Shown: positions 25,783 through 34,511 of the stretch, piece after piece
How the letters are laid out: every line of letters begins with the position of its first letter
Numbering within the stretch: position 1 is the first letter of the stretch
Assembly: GCA_000974665.1 (NCBI GenBank)
Contig: BBSY01000003.1
Span: 186,001 to 250,000 of the forward strand
Direction of reading: 5' to 3'
DNA length: 64,000 bases
Source: an alpha proteobacterium U9-1i
Lineage (GTDB): Bacteria > Pseudomonadota > Alphaproteobacteria > Caulobacterales > Aquidulcibacteraceae
Notes under the pieces: generated by a model
Database searches by the model: none
Seen by the model: the letters and a program-made list of their open reading frames with translations, nothing else
Told to the model about the DNA's origin: nothing
Made by a program: the position numbers and the translations under genes

Positions 25783-28700
25783 ATGCTTTCAGCAATCGTC
25801 GGCGGCTCGCTTCAACGTCCGCGCCTCGTTATTCTCGCCGCGCTTCTTCTGCTGCTCTATGGCGGCCTCACTGTTCTGCGCGCGAAGTATGATGTGTTTC
25901 CCGAATTCGTTCCGGCGCAGGCCAGCGTGCAGACCGAGGCGCCGGGGCTTGTCGCCGATCAGGTAGAATTGCTGGTCACACGGCCGCTGGAAGACGTGAT
26001 CAATGGCGCCAACGGCGTCGCCAGCGTGCGCTCGGAGTCCATTCAAGGCCTGTCGGTGATCAACATCACCTTCAATGAGGGCGCTGATCCGTTTCGCGCC
26101 CGTCAGATCGTGTCGGAGCAATTGGCGCAAGCGGCGGGGCGATTGCCGGCCGGCGTCTCGGTTCCCGCGCTGACGCCGCTCACGTCCTCGACCATGGATT
26201 TGCTCAAGATCGGTTTCACCTCCGATCGCCTCGATCTCATTCAGTTGCGTGACCTCATTGAGTGGACCGTGCGTCCGCGCTTGCTCGCGGTCCCAGGCGT
26301 GGCGCGCGCCAACATTTTCGGCGGCGCGCCCAGGCGCCTTGAGGTGCGAGTGCGCTCCGCAGACCTGCTCGCCCGCAATCTCAGTCTCGCCGATGTGGCC
26401 GGTGCGGTGCGCGCGGCGACATCCGTGCGCGGCGGCGGCTTCATCGACACGCCGAACCAGCGCATCCTGGTTGAACCGCGCGGTCAGGCGGTGACGGCGG
26501 CGGCGCTTGCACAAGCTGTCGTCGCGCCCGGCGCTGGTCTGCCTGTGCGTCTGGGTGATATTGCCGACGTGGTCGATGCGCCCGCACCGCAATTCGGCGA
26601 GACGCTGATCATGGGCAAGCGCGGTTCGCTGCTGACGTTGTCGAGCCAGTATGGCGCCAATACCCTTGAAGTGACACATGCGGTGGAGGCCGCGCTCGCC
26701 GATCTGCGGCCCGCGCTCACGGCGCAAGGCGTTACGATCTATCCGGCATTGCATCGCCCCGCGAACTTCATCGAAACCGCGCTTCGGCATATTGAGATCG
26801 ATCTGCTCATCGGCGCCGTGCTGATCATGGTCATCTTGATGATCTTCCTGCGCAGTCCGCGGGTGGCGTTCGTGGCCTTCGTGTCAATTCCCCTGTCGTT
26901 ACTTGCGGCGGTGATTGTGTTGGATGCGCTCGGCCAAACCATCAATACAATGAGTCTCGGGGGGCTGGCGGTGGCTCTAGGCGTGGTGATTGATGACGCT
27001 GTCGTCGGCATCGAGAACATCGTGCGCCGCCTGCGCCTCGCCGGGCCAGGAACGCAAGCGGCGAAGACTGTACTCGACGCCTCAATCGAAGTGCGCGCGC
27101 CAATCGTATACGCAACCTTTGTGCTCGCGGCGACTGTGGCTCCCATTCTATTCCTCTCGGGCCTGCAGGGCGCGTTCTTCAGCCCGCTCGCCTTTTCGTT
27201 TTTGCTGGCGACACTGGCCTCTTTGGTTGTGGCGTTGACTGTCACTCCGGCGTTGGCGTTGCTGCTCTTGCAGAATACGCCGTTGCACGAAGAGCCCAGA
27301 CTGCTGACGCGGCTCAAGGATGCTCATGAAGGCATGCTTCGCCGCCTTTGCGCTCGGCCGGCAATCGCGGTTGCGGCCACGTTGATGATGGGGGTGGTGA
27401 CGATCGGCAGCTTCTTCGTGTTTGGCGCGGAGTTGCTCCCCGCATTTCGTGAACGCCACTATGTTCTCGCGCTCAATGGGCCACCTGGAGCCTCCATTGA
27501 TTGGATGCGTAATATTGGCGGGCATGTGACGCACGATCTTCTCGCGATCCCCGGCGTCGCAACTGTGGAGCAGCAAATCGGCCGCGCCGCCGCCGGCGAA
27601 GACACGTGGCCGCCAAATCGCAGCGAATTCCACGTTGAACTCGGACAAGTGAGCGGTCATCAGGAAGAAGAAATCTTGACGCGCATTCGCGCGGTGCTGG
27701 ATTCTTATCCGGGCGTGCAGACGGAAGCTCTGACCTTTCTTGGTGATCGCATCGGTGAATCGCTTTCGGGGGAAACCGCCGCTGTCGCCATTGGCATCTA
27801 TGGCCCCGACCTCGATGTGCTGGACCAAGTCGGGTCGCAGGTCGCGGCAGCACTATCGCGCGTGCCTGGCGCCGCCGATGTTCAAGTGAAATCGCCGCCA
27901 GCCGCTCCGCTTGTAAACGTGGCGCTTGACCCGGTTCGTCTAGGTCTCAGCGGTCTTTCGACGACCGATGCCTATGACAGTATCGAGGCGACGTTTCAGG
28001 GGCAGACCGTTGCGCAAATCACCGACGGGCAGCGCATCGCGGACGTGGCTATCGTGACGCCGCGCGAGGGGCCGAACGAGCCCGAGACGGCGGGAGGATT
28101 GCTTGTGCAAGGCGCGGCGAGCGCCGCCGCGCTGAGCGCCGTCGCGGACGTTTCGTCGGGCGAGGGACGCGCCAGCATTCTCCATGACGGCGGTCGTCGC
28201 CGGCAAGTCGTGACCGCTAATCCGACGACGTCGGACGTAACTGGATTTGTGGCGCGCGCCCGCGCCGAGATTGCGCGCTCCGTCCACCTGCCGCCCGGCG
28301 TGTATCTTGAATATTCCGGCATTGCGGAAGGCCAAGCGGCGGCGTCGCGGCAAGTGCTTGTAAACGTCGCGGTGGCGGCGGTCGCCGTCGTGGCTTTGCT
28401 GCTGCTTGCGTTTGGCGACGGGCGCGCCGCTGCGCTCATCCTGTCGGGCGCGCCATTTGCGCTCGCCGGTGGCGCATTGGGCATTGCACTGATCGGCGGC
28501 GTACTGTCGCTGGGCGCGCTGGTCGGCTTTGTCACCCTGTTCGGCATCGCCGCGCGAAACGCCATTCTGCTGGTCTCACATGCCGACCATCTGGTTGAGG
28601 TGGAGCACGCGCCCTGGGGGATTGAGACGGTGTTGCGCGCGGCGCGGGAACGCGTGACGCCAATTCTGATGACGGCGCTCGTTACAGCGCTCGGTTTGCT

Positions 28701-28887
28701 TCCGCTGGCGCTTGGCACGGGCGAAGCCGGGCGCGAAGTGCAGGGGCCAATGGCGGTCGTCATCCTCGGTGGTCTTCTCACCTCCACGATCATGAGCCTG
28801 GTTCTGGCGCCGCCGCTGATCTTGGCGTTTCGCCGCAAAGCCGATCCGGGGCAGGATGTCGGGCAATCCAGATTGGCGGAGGCGTGA
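25783..28887 (+). CDS. RND efflux permease (CusA/CzcA-related)
   Basis: 1034-residue inner-membrane proton-driven pump of the usual RND size with 12 expected membrane helices and two large periplasmic loops. The TM4 segment reads VALGVVIDDAVVGIENIVRR: a DD pair is retained, unlike the DFG..DGA of CzcA-type or the GAMVDAA of CusA-type pumps elsewhere in this window. The substrate therefore cannot be assigned by class; heavy-metal or drug cation export are both possible. Followed directly by a two-component system. Confidence 0.85.
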   Translation: MLSAIVGGSLQRPRLVILAALLLLLYGGLTVLRAKYDVFPEFVPAQASVQTEAPGLVADQVELLVTRPLEDVINGANGVASVRSESIQGLSVINITFNEGADPFRARQIVSEQLAQAAGRLPAGVSVPALTPLTSSTMDLLKIGFTSDRLDLIQLRDLIEWTVRPRLLAVPGVARANIFGGAPRRLEVRVRSADLLARNLSLADVAGAVRAATSVRGGGFIDTPNQRILVEPRGQAVTAAALAQAVVAPGAGLPVRLGDIADVVDAPAPQFGETLIMGKRGSLLTLSSQYGANTLEVTHAVEAALADLRPALTAQGVTIYPALHRPANFIETALRHIEIDLLIGAVLIMVILMIFLRSPRVAFVAFVSIPLSLLAAVIVLDALGQTINTMSLGGLAVALGVVIDDAVVGIENIVRRLRLAGPGTQAAKTVLDASIEVRAPIVYATFVLAATVAPILFLSGLQGAFFSPLAFSFLLATLASLVVALTVTPALALLLLQNTPLHEEPRLLTRLKDAHEGMLRRLCARPAIAVAATLMMGVVTIGSFFVFGAELLPAFRERHYVLALNGPPGASIDWMRNIGGHVTHDLLAIPGVATVEQQIGRAAAGEDTWPPNRSEFHVELGQVSGHQEEEILTRIRAVLDSYPGVQTEALTFLGDRIGESLSGETAAVAIGIYGPDLDVLDQVGSQVAAALSRVPGAADVQVKSPPAAPLVNVALDPVRLGLSGLSTTDAYDSIEATFQGQTVAQITDGQRIADVAIVTPREGPNEPETAGGLLVQGAASAAALSAVADVSSGEGRASILHDGGRRRQVVTANPTTSDVTGFVARARAEIARSVHLPPGVYLEYSGIAEGQAAASRQVLVNVAVAAVAVVALLLLAFGDGRAAALILSGAPFALAGGALGIALIGGVLSLGALVGFVTLFGIAARNAILLVSHADHLVEVEHAPWGIETVLRAARERVTPILMTALVTALGLLPLALGTGEAGREVQGPMAVVILGGLLTSTIMSLVLAPPLILAFRRKADPGQDVGQSRLAEA

Positions 28888-29559
28888 GTGCGCGTCCTCA
28901 TCGTTGAAGACGACATCGAAACCCAGTGTTACGTGTCTCAAGGGCTGGTTGAGGCCGGCCACAGTGTCGAGGCAAGCGCAAACGGTGCGGACGGGCTCCT
29001 GCGGGCCCGCCAGGGTGGGTACGATCTCTTCATCGTTGATCGGATGGTTCCCGAGCTTGATGGGCTTTCGCTCGTGAAGGCGATCAGATCAGCCGGCATT
29101 GCAACGCCCGTCTTGATGCTTACCGCCATGGGCGCGGTTTCGGATCGCGTCGATGGGCTTGAGGCTGGTGCGGACGACTACCTGGTGAAACCATTTTCAT
29201 TCGCGGAATTGTCTGCGCGCGTGAATGCTTTGGCGCGCAGCCCGCCGTTACAGGCCGACACGAAACTGGTGGTCGGCGACCTGGTTCTGGATCGTCTTCT
29301 ACGGCGGGTTAGGCGGGGTGAGACTGAGGTGGATCTCCAGACCCGCGAGTTTCAGCTTCTCGAACTCATGATGCTCAACGCCGGTCGTGTTGTGACGCGC
29401 ACGATGATGCTGGAGAGCGTCTGGAATTTTCGCTTCGATCCGGGCACGAACATCGTCGAAACACATATGAGCCGCATCCGCTCAAAAATTGATCGCGGCG
29501 ACGACGCCCCGTTGATTCACACGATACGCGGCGAAGGCTATGTGATCCGTGCGGATTGA
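28888..29559 (+). CDS. OmpR-family response regulator
   Basis: 223 residues from GTG. Receiver domain with acidic pocket EDD (7-9), phospho-acceptor Asp51 (FIVDRMVP) and DDYLVKPF near residue 100, followed by a winged-helix output domain (LQTREFQLLELMMLNAGRVVTR). It starts right after the RND permease and overlaps the sensor kinase, so it most likely regulates this efflux operon, as CopR/CusR/CzcR do for theirs. Confidence 0.9.
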   Translation: MRVLIVEDDIETQCYVSQGLVEAGHSVEASANGADGLLRARQGGYDLFIVDRMVPELDGLSLVKAIRSAGIATPVLMLTAMGAVSDRVDGLEAGADDYLVKPFSFAELSARVNALARSPPLQADTKLVVGDLVLDRLLRRVRRGETEVDLQTREFQLLELMMLNAGRVVTRTMMLESVWNFRFDPGTNIVETHMSRIRSKIDRGDDAPLIHTIRGEGYVIRAD

Positions 29560-30919
29560 TCACGTATTTTCCTCGACTAGTTTCCGGCTTTCTGTCGCCT
29601 TTGCCGGTCTATTGATCGCTGCCTTTGTTGTAGCAGGACTGGGCGTTTGGGCAGCGACACGCTCAATCGCCGAACGGCAAACGCGCGAGCACGTCACTGC
29701 CGAGATGCAGTCGATCCGCCAAGAAATTGTGGTTGAGGGATTGCCTGCGGGTATCGCAGCCATCGAGAATCGTGCGTCGCGCCCAGGTGCGCTCGAATAC
29801 CGGCTGACTTCGTCCGAAGGTCTGCTTCTGGCAGGCAATCTGGCGACTTCAGATTTGCGTCTCGGCTGGCAGTTTGTGGATTTGCCGGATCGACAAGGTC
29901 TCCGCCACGGCCAGGACGATCTCATTATCCTCTCGGAGCGCTTGCCTGACGGCGCCGTTCTCGCAATCGGTGATGATCTGGAACGCGGCGAGAGTGTGCG
30001 GATCGCGGTGCTTGAGACACTTTTGTGGATTGGCGGTCTCAGCGCCGCTATCGCCATCGCGCTAGGCCTCTGGATAACGCGCCATACTTTGCGGCGCATG
30101 GACTTGCTCTCCGCATCTCTGGCTGCCGTAGCAGGGGGAGACCTGACGGCGCGTACTATTGCGAGATCGCCGCCACGCGATGATCTGGATCGGCTGTCCG
30201 TTGGCGCAAACGCCATGCTTGATCAGATCACGACGCTGGTCGCCAACGTGCGTCGCGTTTCGACGGATGTTGCACACGATCTGCGCACGCCCCTGTCCCA
30301 TGTCCGACAGGATCTTGAACTTGCGGCGAGAGACGCTGCGCCCTCGACTCTGGTCCACATTGAATCCGCACAGGGTCGTCTGGAAGCCTTGCTGCGAACC
30401 TTTGACGCCATGTTGCGTCTTGCCGAGATCGAGGTGGGGAGGTCGCGGGCGCGCTTTGCTCCAGTGAATGTTGCTGAACTCGTGGAGGGCGTTGCGGACG
30501 CCTACCGGCCCGACGTGGAAGCGCGAGGCGGCGCGCTTGCGGTTGTCGATTCCAAACCTCTGACCATTGAAGGTGATGCTGACCTGATAGCTCAGGCCGT
30601 GGCGAACCTCATCGAGAACGCCATGACACATGGGGGCGGCAGTCCAAGCATCACCTTGTCCGTTCGCTCCGATGCGAGCACCTGGGAAATTGCGGTCTCG
30701 GACAATGGCCCAGGGATCGCGGAGGCGGATCGGGATAAGGTGCTTGAGCCATTTGCGCGGCTTGATGCGAGCCGCTCCACGCCGGGGTCTGGACTGGGCC
30801 TCGCCATCGTCGCCGCTGTCGCCCGCCTGCACGGTGCAAGCATTGCAATGGAGGACGGCGGTCCTGGGCTGCGTGTCGTTTTGCGCGGCGCACTAAGCGA
30901 GACGACGACGGCGGCATGA
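29549..30919 (+). CDS. sensor histidine kinase
   Basis: 456 residues from GTG at 29549, overlapping the response-regulator stop. Two membrane segments (about 12-33 and 158-178) flank a periplasmic sensor domain; then HAMP, a DHp helix with phospho-acceptor His243 in VAHDLRTPLSH, and a HATPase domain (ENAMTHGG N-box, DNGPGIA G1, GSGLGLAI G2). A typical membrane kinase of the metal/envelope-stress type. The ligand is unknown; it is coupled to the MFS gene downstream. Confidence 0.9.
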   Translation: MRIDHVFSSTSFRLSVAFAGLLIAAFVVAGLGVWAATRSIAERQTREHVTAEMQSIRQEIVVEGLPAGIAAIENRASRPGALEYRLTSSEGLLLAGNLATSDLRLGWQFVDLPDRQGLRHGQDDLIILSERLPDGAVLAIGDDLERGESVRIAVLETLLWIGGLSAAIAIALGLWITRHTLRRMDLLSASLAAVAGGDLTARTIARSPPRDDLDRLSVGANAMLDQITTLVANVRRVSTDVAHDLRTPLSHVRQDLELAARDAAPSTLVHIESAQGRLEALLRTFDAMLRLAEIEVGRSRARFAPVNVAELVEGVADAYRPDVEARGGALAVVDSKPLTIEGDADLIAQAVANLIENAMTHGGGSPSITLSVRSDASTWEIAVSDNGPGIAEADRDKVLEPFARLDASRSTPGSGLGLAIVAAVARLHGASIAMEDGGPGLRVVLRGALSETTTAA

Positions 30920-32130
30920 GTGGAACTCAAGCCCAGCGCTCCAAGCTGAGCACGCCGATTCCACGCACGGTCTGGGCGCTCGGTCTCGTTAGTTTTTTCA
31001 TGGACGCTTCGTCGGAAACCATCCACGCGTTGTTGCCTCTCTTCCTGACAACGACCCTTGGCGTCAGTGTTGCGGTCGTCGGCCTAATTGACGGAATAGC
31101 TGAAGCGACCGCTGCTATCGCTAAGGTGTTTTCAGGATATTTCTCGGACCGAACCGGAAAACGGAAGCCGCTCATTCTTTTCGGGTACGGTTTGGCTGCG
31201 TTGACCAAGCCGCTGTTTGCGATTGCCGGCGGACCCCTGACCGTATTCGCTGCACGGTTCGCTGATCGGATCGGAAAGGGCCTTCGCGGCGCGCCCCGGG
31301 ATGCGCTTGTGGCGGACGTAACTCCGTTTGAAATCCGCGGCAGGGCCTTCGGTCTTCGCCAGGCGATGGATACGGCGGGCGCCTTTGCCGGACCGCTGCT
31401 CGCCATCGCTCTCATGGCGCTTTTCGCCAATGATATGCGCGCCGTTTTCTGGGTGGCGGTCATTCCGGCGGCGCTTGCCGTCCTGTGCGTCTTGCTGGGC
31501 GTTGAGGAGCGAGCCGGCGGTGAAGCAAAGCAGATCGCTCGACCACCGATCCGATGGAGCGACTGGGGGCAGTTCAAGGCGGGGTTTTGGACGCTGGTCG
31601 CCATTGGCGTGGCGTTCACACTGGCGCGTTTCAGCGAGGCGTTCCTAATTTTGAAAGCCAATGCGGAAGGACTGCCGCTGGTTTTTGCCCCTCTGGTGCT
31701 GGTGGTGATGAACATCGTGTATGCGCTTGGCGCATATCCGGCCGGGGCGTTATCGGATCATGTGTCTTCCCGTGCATTGTTAATTGCAGGACTCGCGGCG
31801 CTGATCTTAGCCGACGTGGTGCTCGCGTTCGTTCCGGGGCTTCCGGGTGCGTTCATGGGGATTGCGCTCTGGGGCGGTCATATGGCGCTGACGCAGGGGT
31901 TACTGGCGAAACTTGTCGCCGAACACGCACCTGAACATCTGCGTGGCACTGCGTTTGGACTCTTCAACCTCGCGACCGGTGTGGCGTTGCTGCTCGCAAG
32001 TGTACTTGCGGGCATTCTCTGGGATCAAATCGGAACGCAGGCGACCTTTCTTGCCGGTGCAGCATTCGCCACCACGGCAGGCGCTCTCGTCCTCGCATCG
32101 CAGAAACTGCTCACGACGCCCCCGCGTTGA
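30916..32130 (+). CDS. MFS transporter
   Basis: 404 residues with about 12 hydrophobic segments and the MFS loop motifs DRTGKRKP (between TM2 and TM3) and RFADRIGKGLRGAPRDALVAD. Proton-coupled exporters of this subgroup often accompany RND metal-resistance operons, but the substrate is not established. Its ATG overlaps the kinase stop, placing it at the end of the TolC-adaptor-RND-RR-HK operon. Confidence 0.85.
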   Translation: MSGTQAQRSKLSTPIPRTVWALGLVSFFMDASSETIHALLPLFLTTTLGVSVAVVGLIDGIAEATAAIAKVFSGYFSDRTGKRKPLILFGYGLAALTKPLFAIAGGPLTVFAARFADRIGKGLRGAPRDALVADVTPFEIRGRAFGLRQAMDTAGAFAGPLLAIALMALFANDMRAVFWVAVIPAALAVLCVLLGVEERAGGEAKQIARPPIRWSDWGQFKAGFWTLVAIGVAFTLARFSEAFLILKANAEGLPLVFAPLVLVVMNIVYALGAYPAGALSDHVSSRALLIAGLAALILADVVLAFVPGLPGAFMGIALWGGHMALTQGLLAKLVAEHAPEHLRGTAFGLFNLATGVALLLASVLAGILWDQIGTQATFLAGAAFATTAGALVLASQKLLTTPPR

Positions 32131-32160
32131 CGCAACATCGCCCACCGGCAGTCTAGCCCT

Positions 32161-32304
32161 GTGTTCGATTCGCGCCGGAGGCGTACGGTTCGCAAACTCG
32201 CCAGGACAAAGCCCTGCGTCCCGACACCTTCAGAGCGCCATCGCGCGCAGGCGGCGTCACAGGTGAAAAGCGAAGCGTGCCTTGACGCCGCCGAGTACGA
32301 TGGC
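32161..32304. repeat. dispersed hairpin repeat, copy 2
   Basis: Second copy of the ~150-bp repeat, starting gtgttcgattcgcgccgg. Core cgtcccgacaccttc begins near 32218; outer hairpin arms GCCATCG (32237-32243) / CGATGGC (32298-32304) enclose GGCGGCGTCA (from 32250) paired with TGACGCCGCC (32283-32292). Closely similar to copy 3 and less so to copy 1. It follows the MFS gene by 30 bp. Confidence 0.8.
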
Positions 32305-32753
32305 AATCGACCGACGGCTTCAACGCAGGTCAAAAGACGTATAGGATTTGGTGTCGTTCACTTGCATGCGGCGCGGTCTTTGTCGCCATCCGCGAACGTT
32401 CGTCGGCAAACGGAAATGTGCGACGGAGGAAATGTCGGTGGTTTGTCTGGCCCCGTTAGGAAAAGCGCGTAAGAACAACGTGATATGCTGCTGCATAACA
32501 ATCGAGTGGGAGTAGGTTTCGCCGTCTATCGCGAACATTCGCGGACTATCTCAAAAAGTGGTCTGTAAGCCTCGTCAACTATCGCCAACGCTCGGTTTGC
32601 TGATCAAAACCCAGCTGTCGCCATCTATCGCCGGTGTTCTTGTCGAGTCTTCGCCGTCATTCGGATTGATGATCGGACCGATAGTTTCGCCACACCTGCG
32701 AACGATCGCGCGCTATCGCTTCACGCGTCCAAGTAGCGTCGCCGCTTAGCGCG
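32305..32753. other. non-coding stretch with degenerate TCGCC repeats
   Basis: About 450 bp, less GC-rich than its surroundings, with no supported gene. It contains loosely repeated units built on tcgcc(a/g)tc followed by (g)cgaac.ttcg, near 32383, 32519, 32583, 32619, 32652 and 32688; the last four are spaced 33-36 bp. One unit carries the near-palindrome CGCGAACATTCGCG (32531-32544). Nature unknown: decayed iteron-like array or remnant of a lost gene. Confidence 0.4.
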
Positions 32754-33142
32754 TACGGACGCCGCTGCGCGTCAGGGATCGCAGCCCGAAGGGCGAAGAC
32801 GCGCACGTAAAATTCGCAACGGCGCGGCTTCGTGCTTGAGCACCAGAGCCCGGCCGCCGAAGGCGGCGACGCCCAGCATCCATCGATCTGGTTATAGCCA
32901 TAGATTTAGCTGCAACCTGACAGGCCATAACCAGCGCGCAGTCTCTGCGTCGATCATTGGACCATCGAGACTGTTTGCGCCTCGCCGCCGACCTGCTTGC
33001 ACTCCAACTCGGGCAAGAACGGTTCACGTGGGGGCGGGGTTCGATCGTGGCCGTGTCGGAGACGCGCCAGACTTATGTCCGCGCGCTCAAGGCTGGCGAC
33101 GCTGGCGACATGGCGCTCTTGTTAGCGTTTGCTCGAACGTAA
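32754..33142 (+). pseudogene. decayed second copy of the mobile mystery A/B locus
   Basis: Positions 32754-32905 resemble the region upstream of the intact locus (19198-19345), including ggcgcggcttcgtgc and gcccggccgccgaag. Near 32927 the sequence jumps straight into mobile mystery protein B (ataaccagcgcgc..gtcgatcattgg matches 20111-20144), then after a second deletion continues as its C-terminus from about 32975 (LAADLLALQLGQERFTWGRG to LLAFART, stop 33140-33142). Protein A and most of B, including the Fic motif, are gone. By eye the remaining coding part is roughly 80 percent identical to the intact gene, so the duplication is not recent. Confidence 0.8.
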
Positions 33143-33186
33143 CAAAGCCAGAGCCTTCGCCTGCAGCGACAACGCGATCGCGTTAC

Positions 33187-34455
33187 TCAGACGAAGAATA
33201 CCGGCGCGAAGCCGCCTCCGGGCGTGCGGAAATTCGTGGTCTGTCCCTGATAGAGGCGGGCTGCGGCCAGGAGTGGCTCGCCCGCATAGGTGTAGAGGCG
33301 TACATCGACCTTGCGCTGCACGCGCTCGCCATCGACTTCGATCGTGCGCTCGCCAGGGGGCGCGAAGTCCTGCGCGATGTAGGCGCTTGCGAGAATGTTT
33401 TCCCAGACGCCCTTGGTCAGCTTGTCGCCGCGATAGACCGCCTTGCTGGCGTGCCCCGACGCCGGCTTGAAGAAGAGCCCCTTGCGTTCCCGCCAGAGCT
33501 GGTCGGCATTGTCGCGTGTGACATTGACCGCGCGCGGCACGCCTGAAAGCGCGGCCACAGAAGAGGCGTCCAATCCCCACGCGCGCAGCGTATCGCGCTC
33601 GGAGAGCAGGGTGAGATTGCGCTTGTCGGCGAAGAGGGCGTGGTTGCGCGGGTTCGGCGTCACAACGACCGCGCCAGCTTCATAGGCCGTGCGCAAAGCG
33701 GCATGCCGCGGATCATCGAGAGAGAAATCAACGAGGCGGTTGTAGACCAGATCAACCGGGACGCCGCCTTCCTGAAGCAGGCCACATTCGAAATGCAGCG
33801 CCTCTGGATCGGCGATCACGGCGTCATAACCATGCCGCTCGAACAGGCGTTTCGCCAGAATGAATTCGGGATAGAGATACTGATCCTGTGGCGCATCATC
33901 GACAATGGCGATGCGTCGCAGTGCATCACCTCTACTTTGGCGCTTCCACTCCGCTTCAAACATCTCAACGACGCGGCTCTCGAATTGCGCGACGGACTGG
34001 CGCGCGAGCCCCTGTTCGACTTCGGCGCAGCAGGCGATCTGGGCCTGCGCCAGAAAAGCGTTGAGAAACGCGCCGCCGGCATTGGTGTTGATTTCGATGA
34101 GCTTCGGGCCCTCGGGCGTCAGGTGAAAGTCATAGCCCATGAATGCGCCCAGTGGGCCGTGATCGACCCGCGCGATGGGCGGCGCCCAGGAGAGTGCGGC
34201 TTGCACATATTGTGGCAAGCGCGCAGTCGCTTCAATCGCGCTCACCATCGCCCGCATCGCATCGCCGTCCGCCTTGGGAAGGAAGACCGGCGCATGAGAA
34301 AATAGGTGCGGGCGCGACTTGATGAAGCTCTCGAAGAAGGCGGCGTCGCCTGCCTCGGCCTGCAGTGACGACGCGAGCGCCTCTTGGTCCAGGGTCACGC
34401 AAAAACACGCGCGGTTGAGTTGGTCAGCCGCAGCGCGGGATTCGATGGGGGTCAC
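33187..34455 (-). CDS. ATP-grasp-like enzyme of unknown substrate
   Basis: 422-residue soluble protein. N-terminal part has GPKLIEINTNAGGAFLNA (about 113-130); the C-terminal half has LFFKPASGHASKAVYRG, KVDVRLYTYAGEPLLAAARL and TTNFRTPGGGFAPVF, a pattern of Lys, Arg and Asn placed as in ATP-grasp ligases (including the glutathionylspermidine-synthase-like branch). It would use ATP to join a carboxylate to an amine or thiol compound; the substrate cannot be read from sequence. Last gene of the minus-strand copper group, 57 bp after copD. A link to copper handling is suggested only by position. Confidence 0.6.
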   Translation of the reverse strand: MTPIESRAAADQLNRACFCVTLDQEALASSLQAEAGDAAFFESFIKSRPHLFSHAPVFLPKADGDAMRAMVSAIEATARLPQYVQAALSWAPPIARVDHGPLGAFMGYDFHLTPEGPKLIEINTNAGGAFLNAFLAQAQIACCAEVEQGLARQSVAQFESRVVEMFEAEWKRQSRGDALRRIAIVDDAPQDQYLYPEFILAKRLFERHGYDAVIADPEALHFECGLLQEGGVPVDLVYNRLVDFSLDDPRHAALRTAYEAGAVVVTPNPRNHALFADKRNLTLLSERDTLRAWGLDASSVAALSGVPRAVNVTRDNADQLWRERKGLFFKPASGHASKAVYRGDKLTKGVWENILASAYIAQDFAPPGERTIEVDGERVQRKVDVRLYTYAGEPLLAAARLYQGQTTNFRTPGGGFAPVFFV

Positions 34456-34511
34456 GGTCTCAACCTTCCATACCGCTTATCGCGTGAAGTCGAAGCAGGA
34501 GCTAGAATTTC

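Noticed and set aside
32305-32753. CRISPR array
   Set aside because: Units are degenerate, spacing of 33-36 bp is too short for repeat plus spacer, and no cas genes are present.
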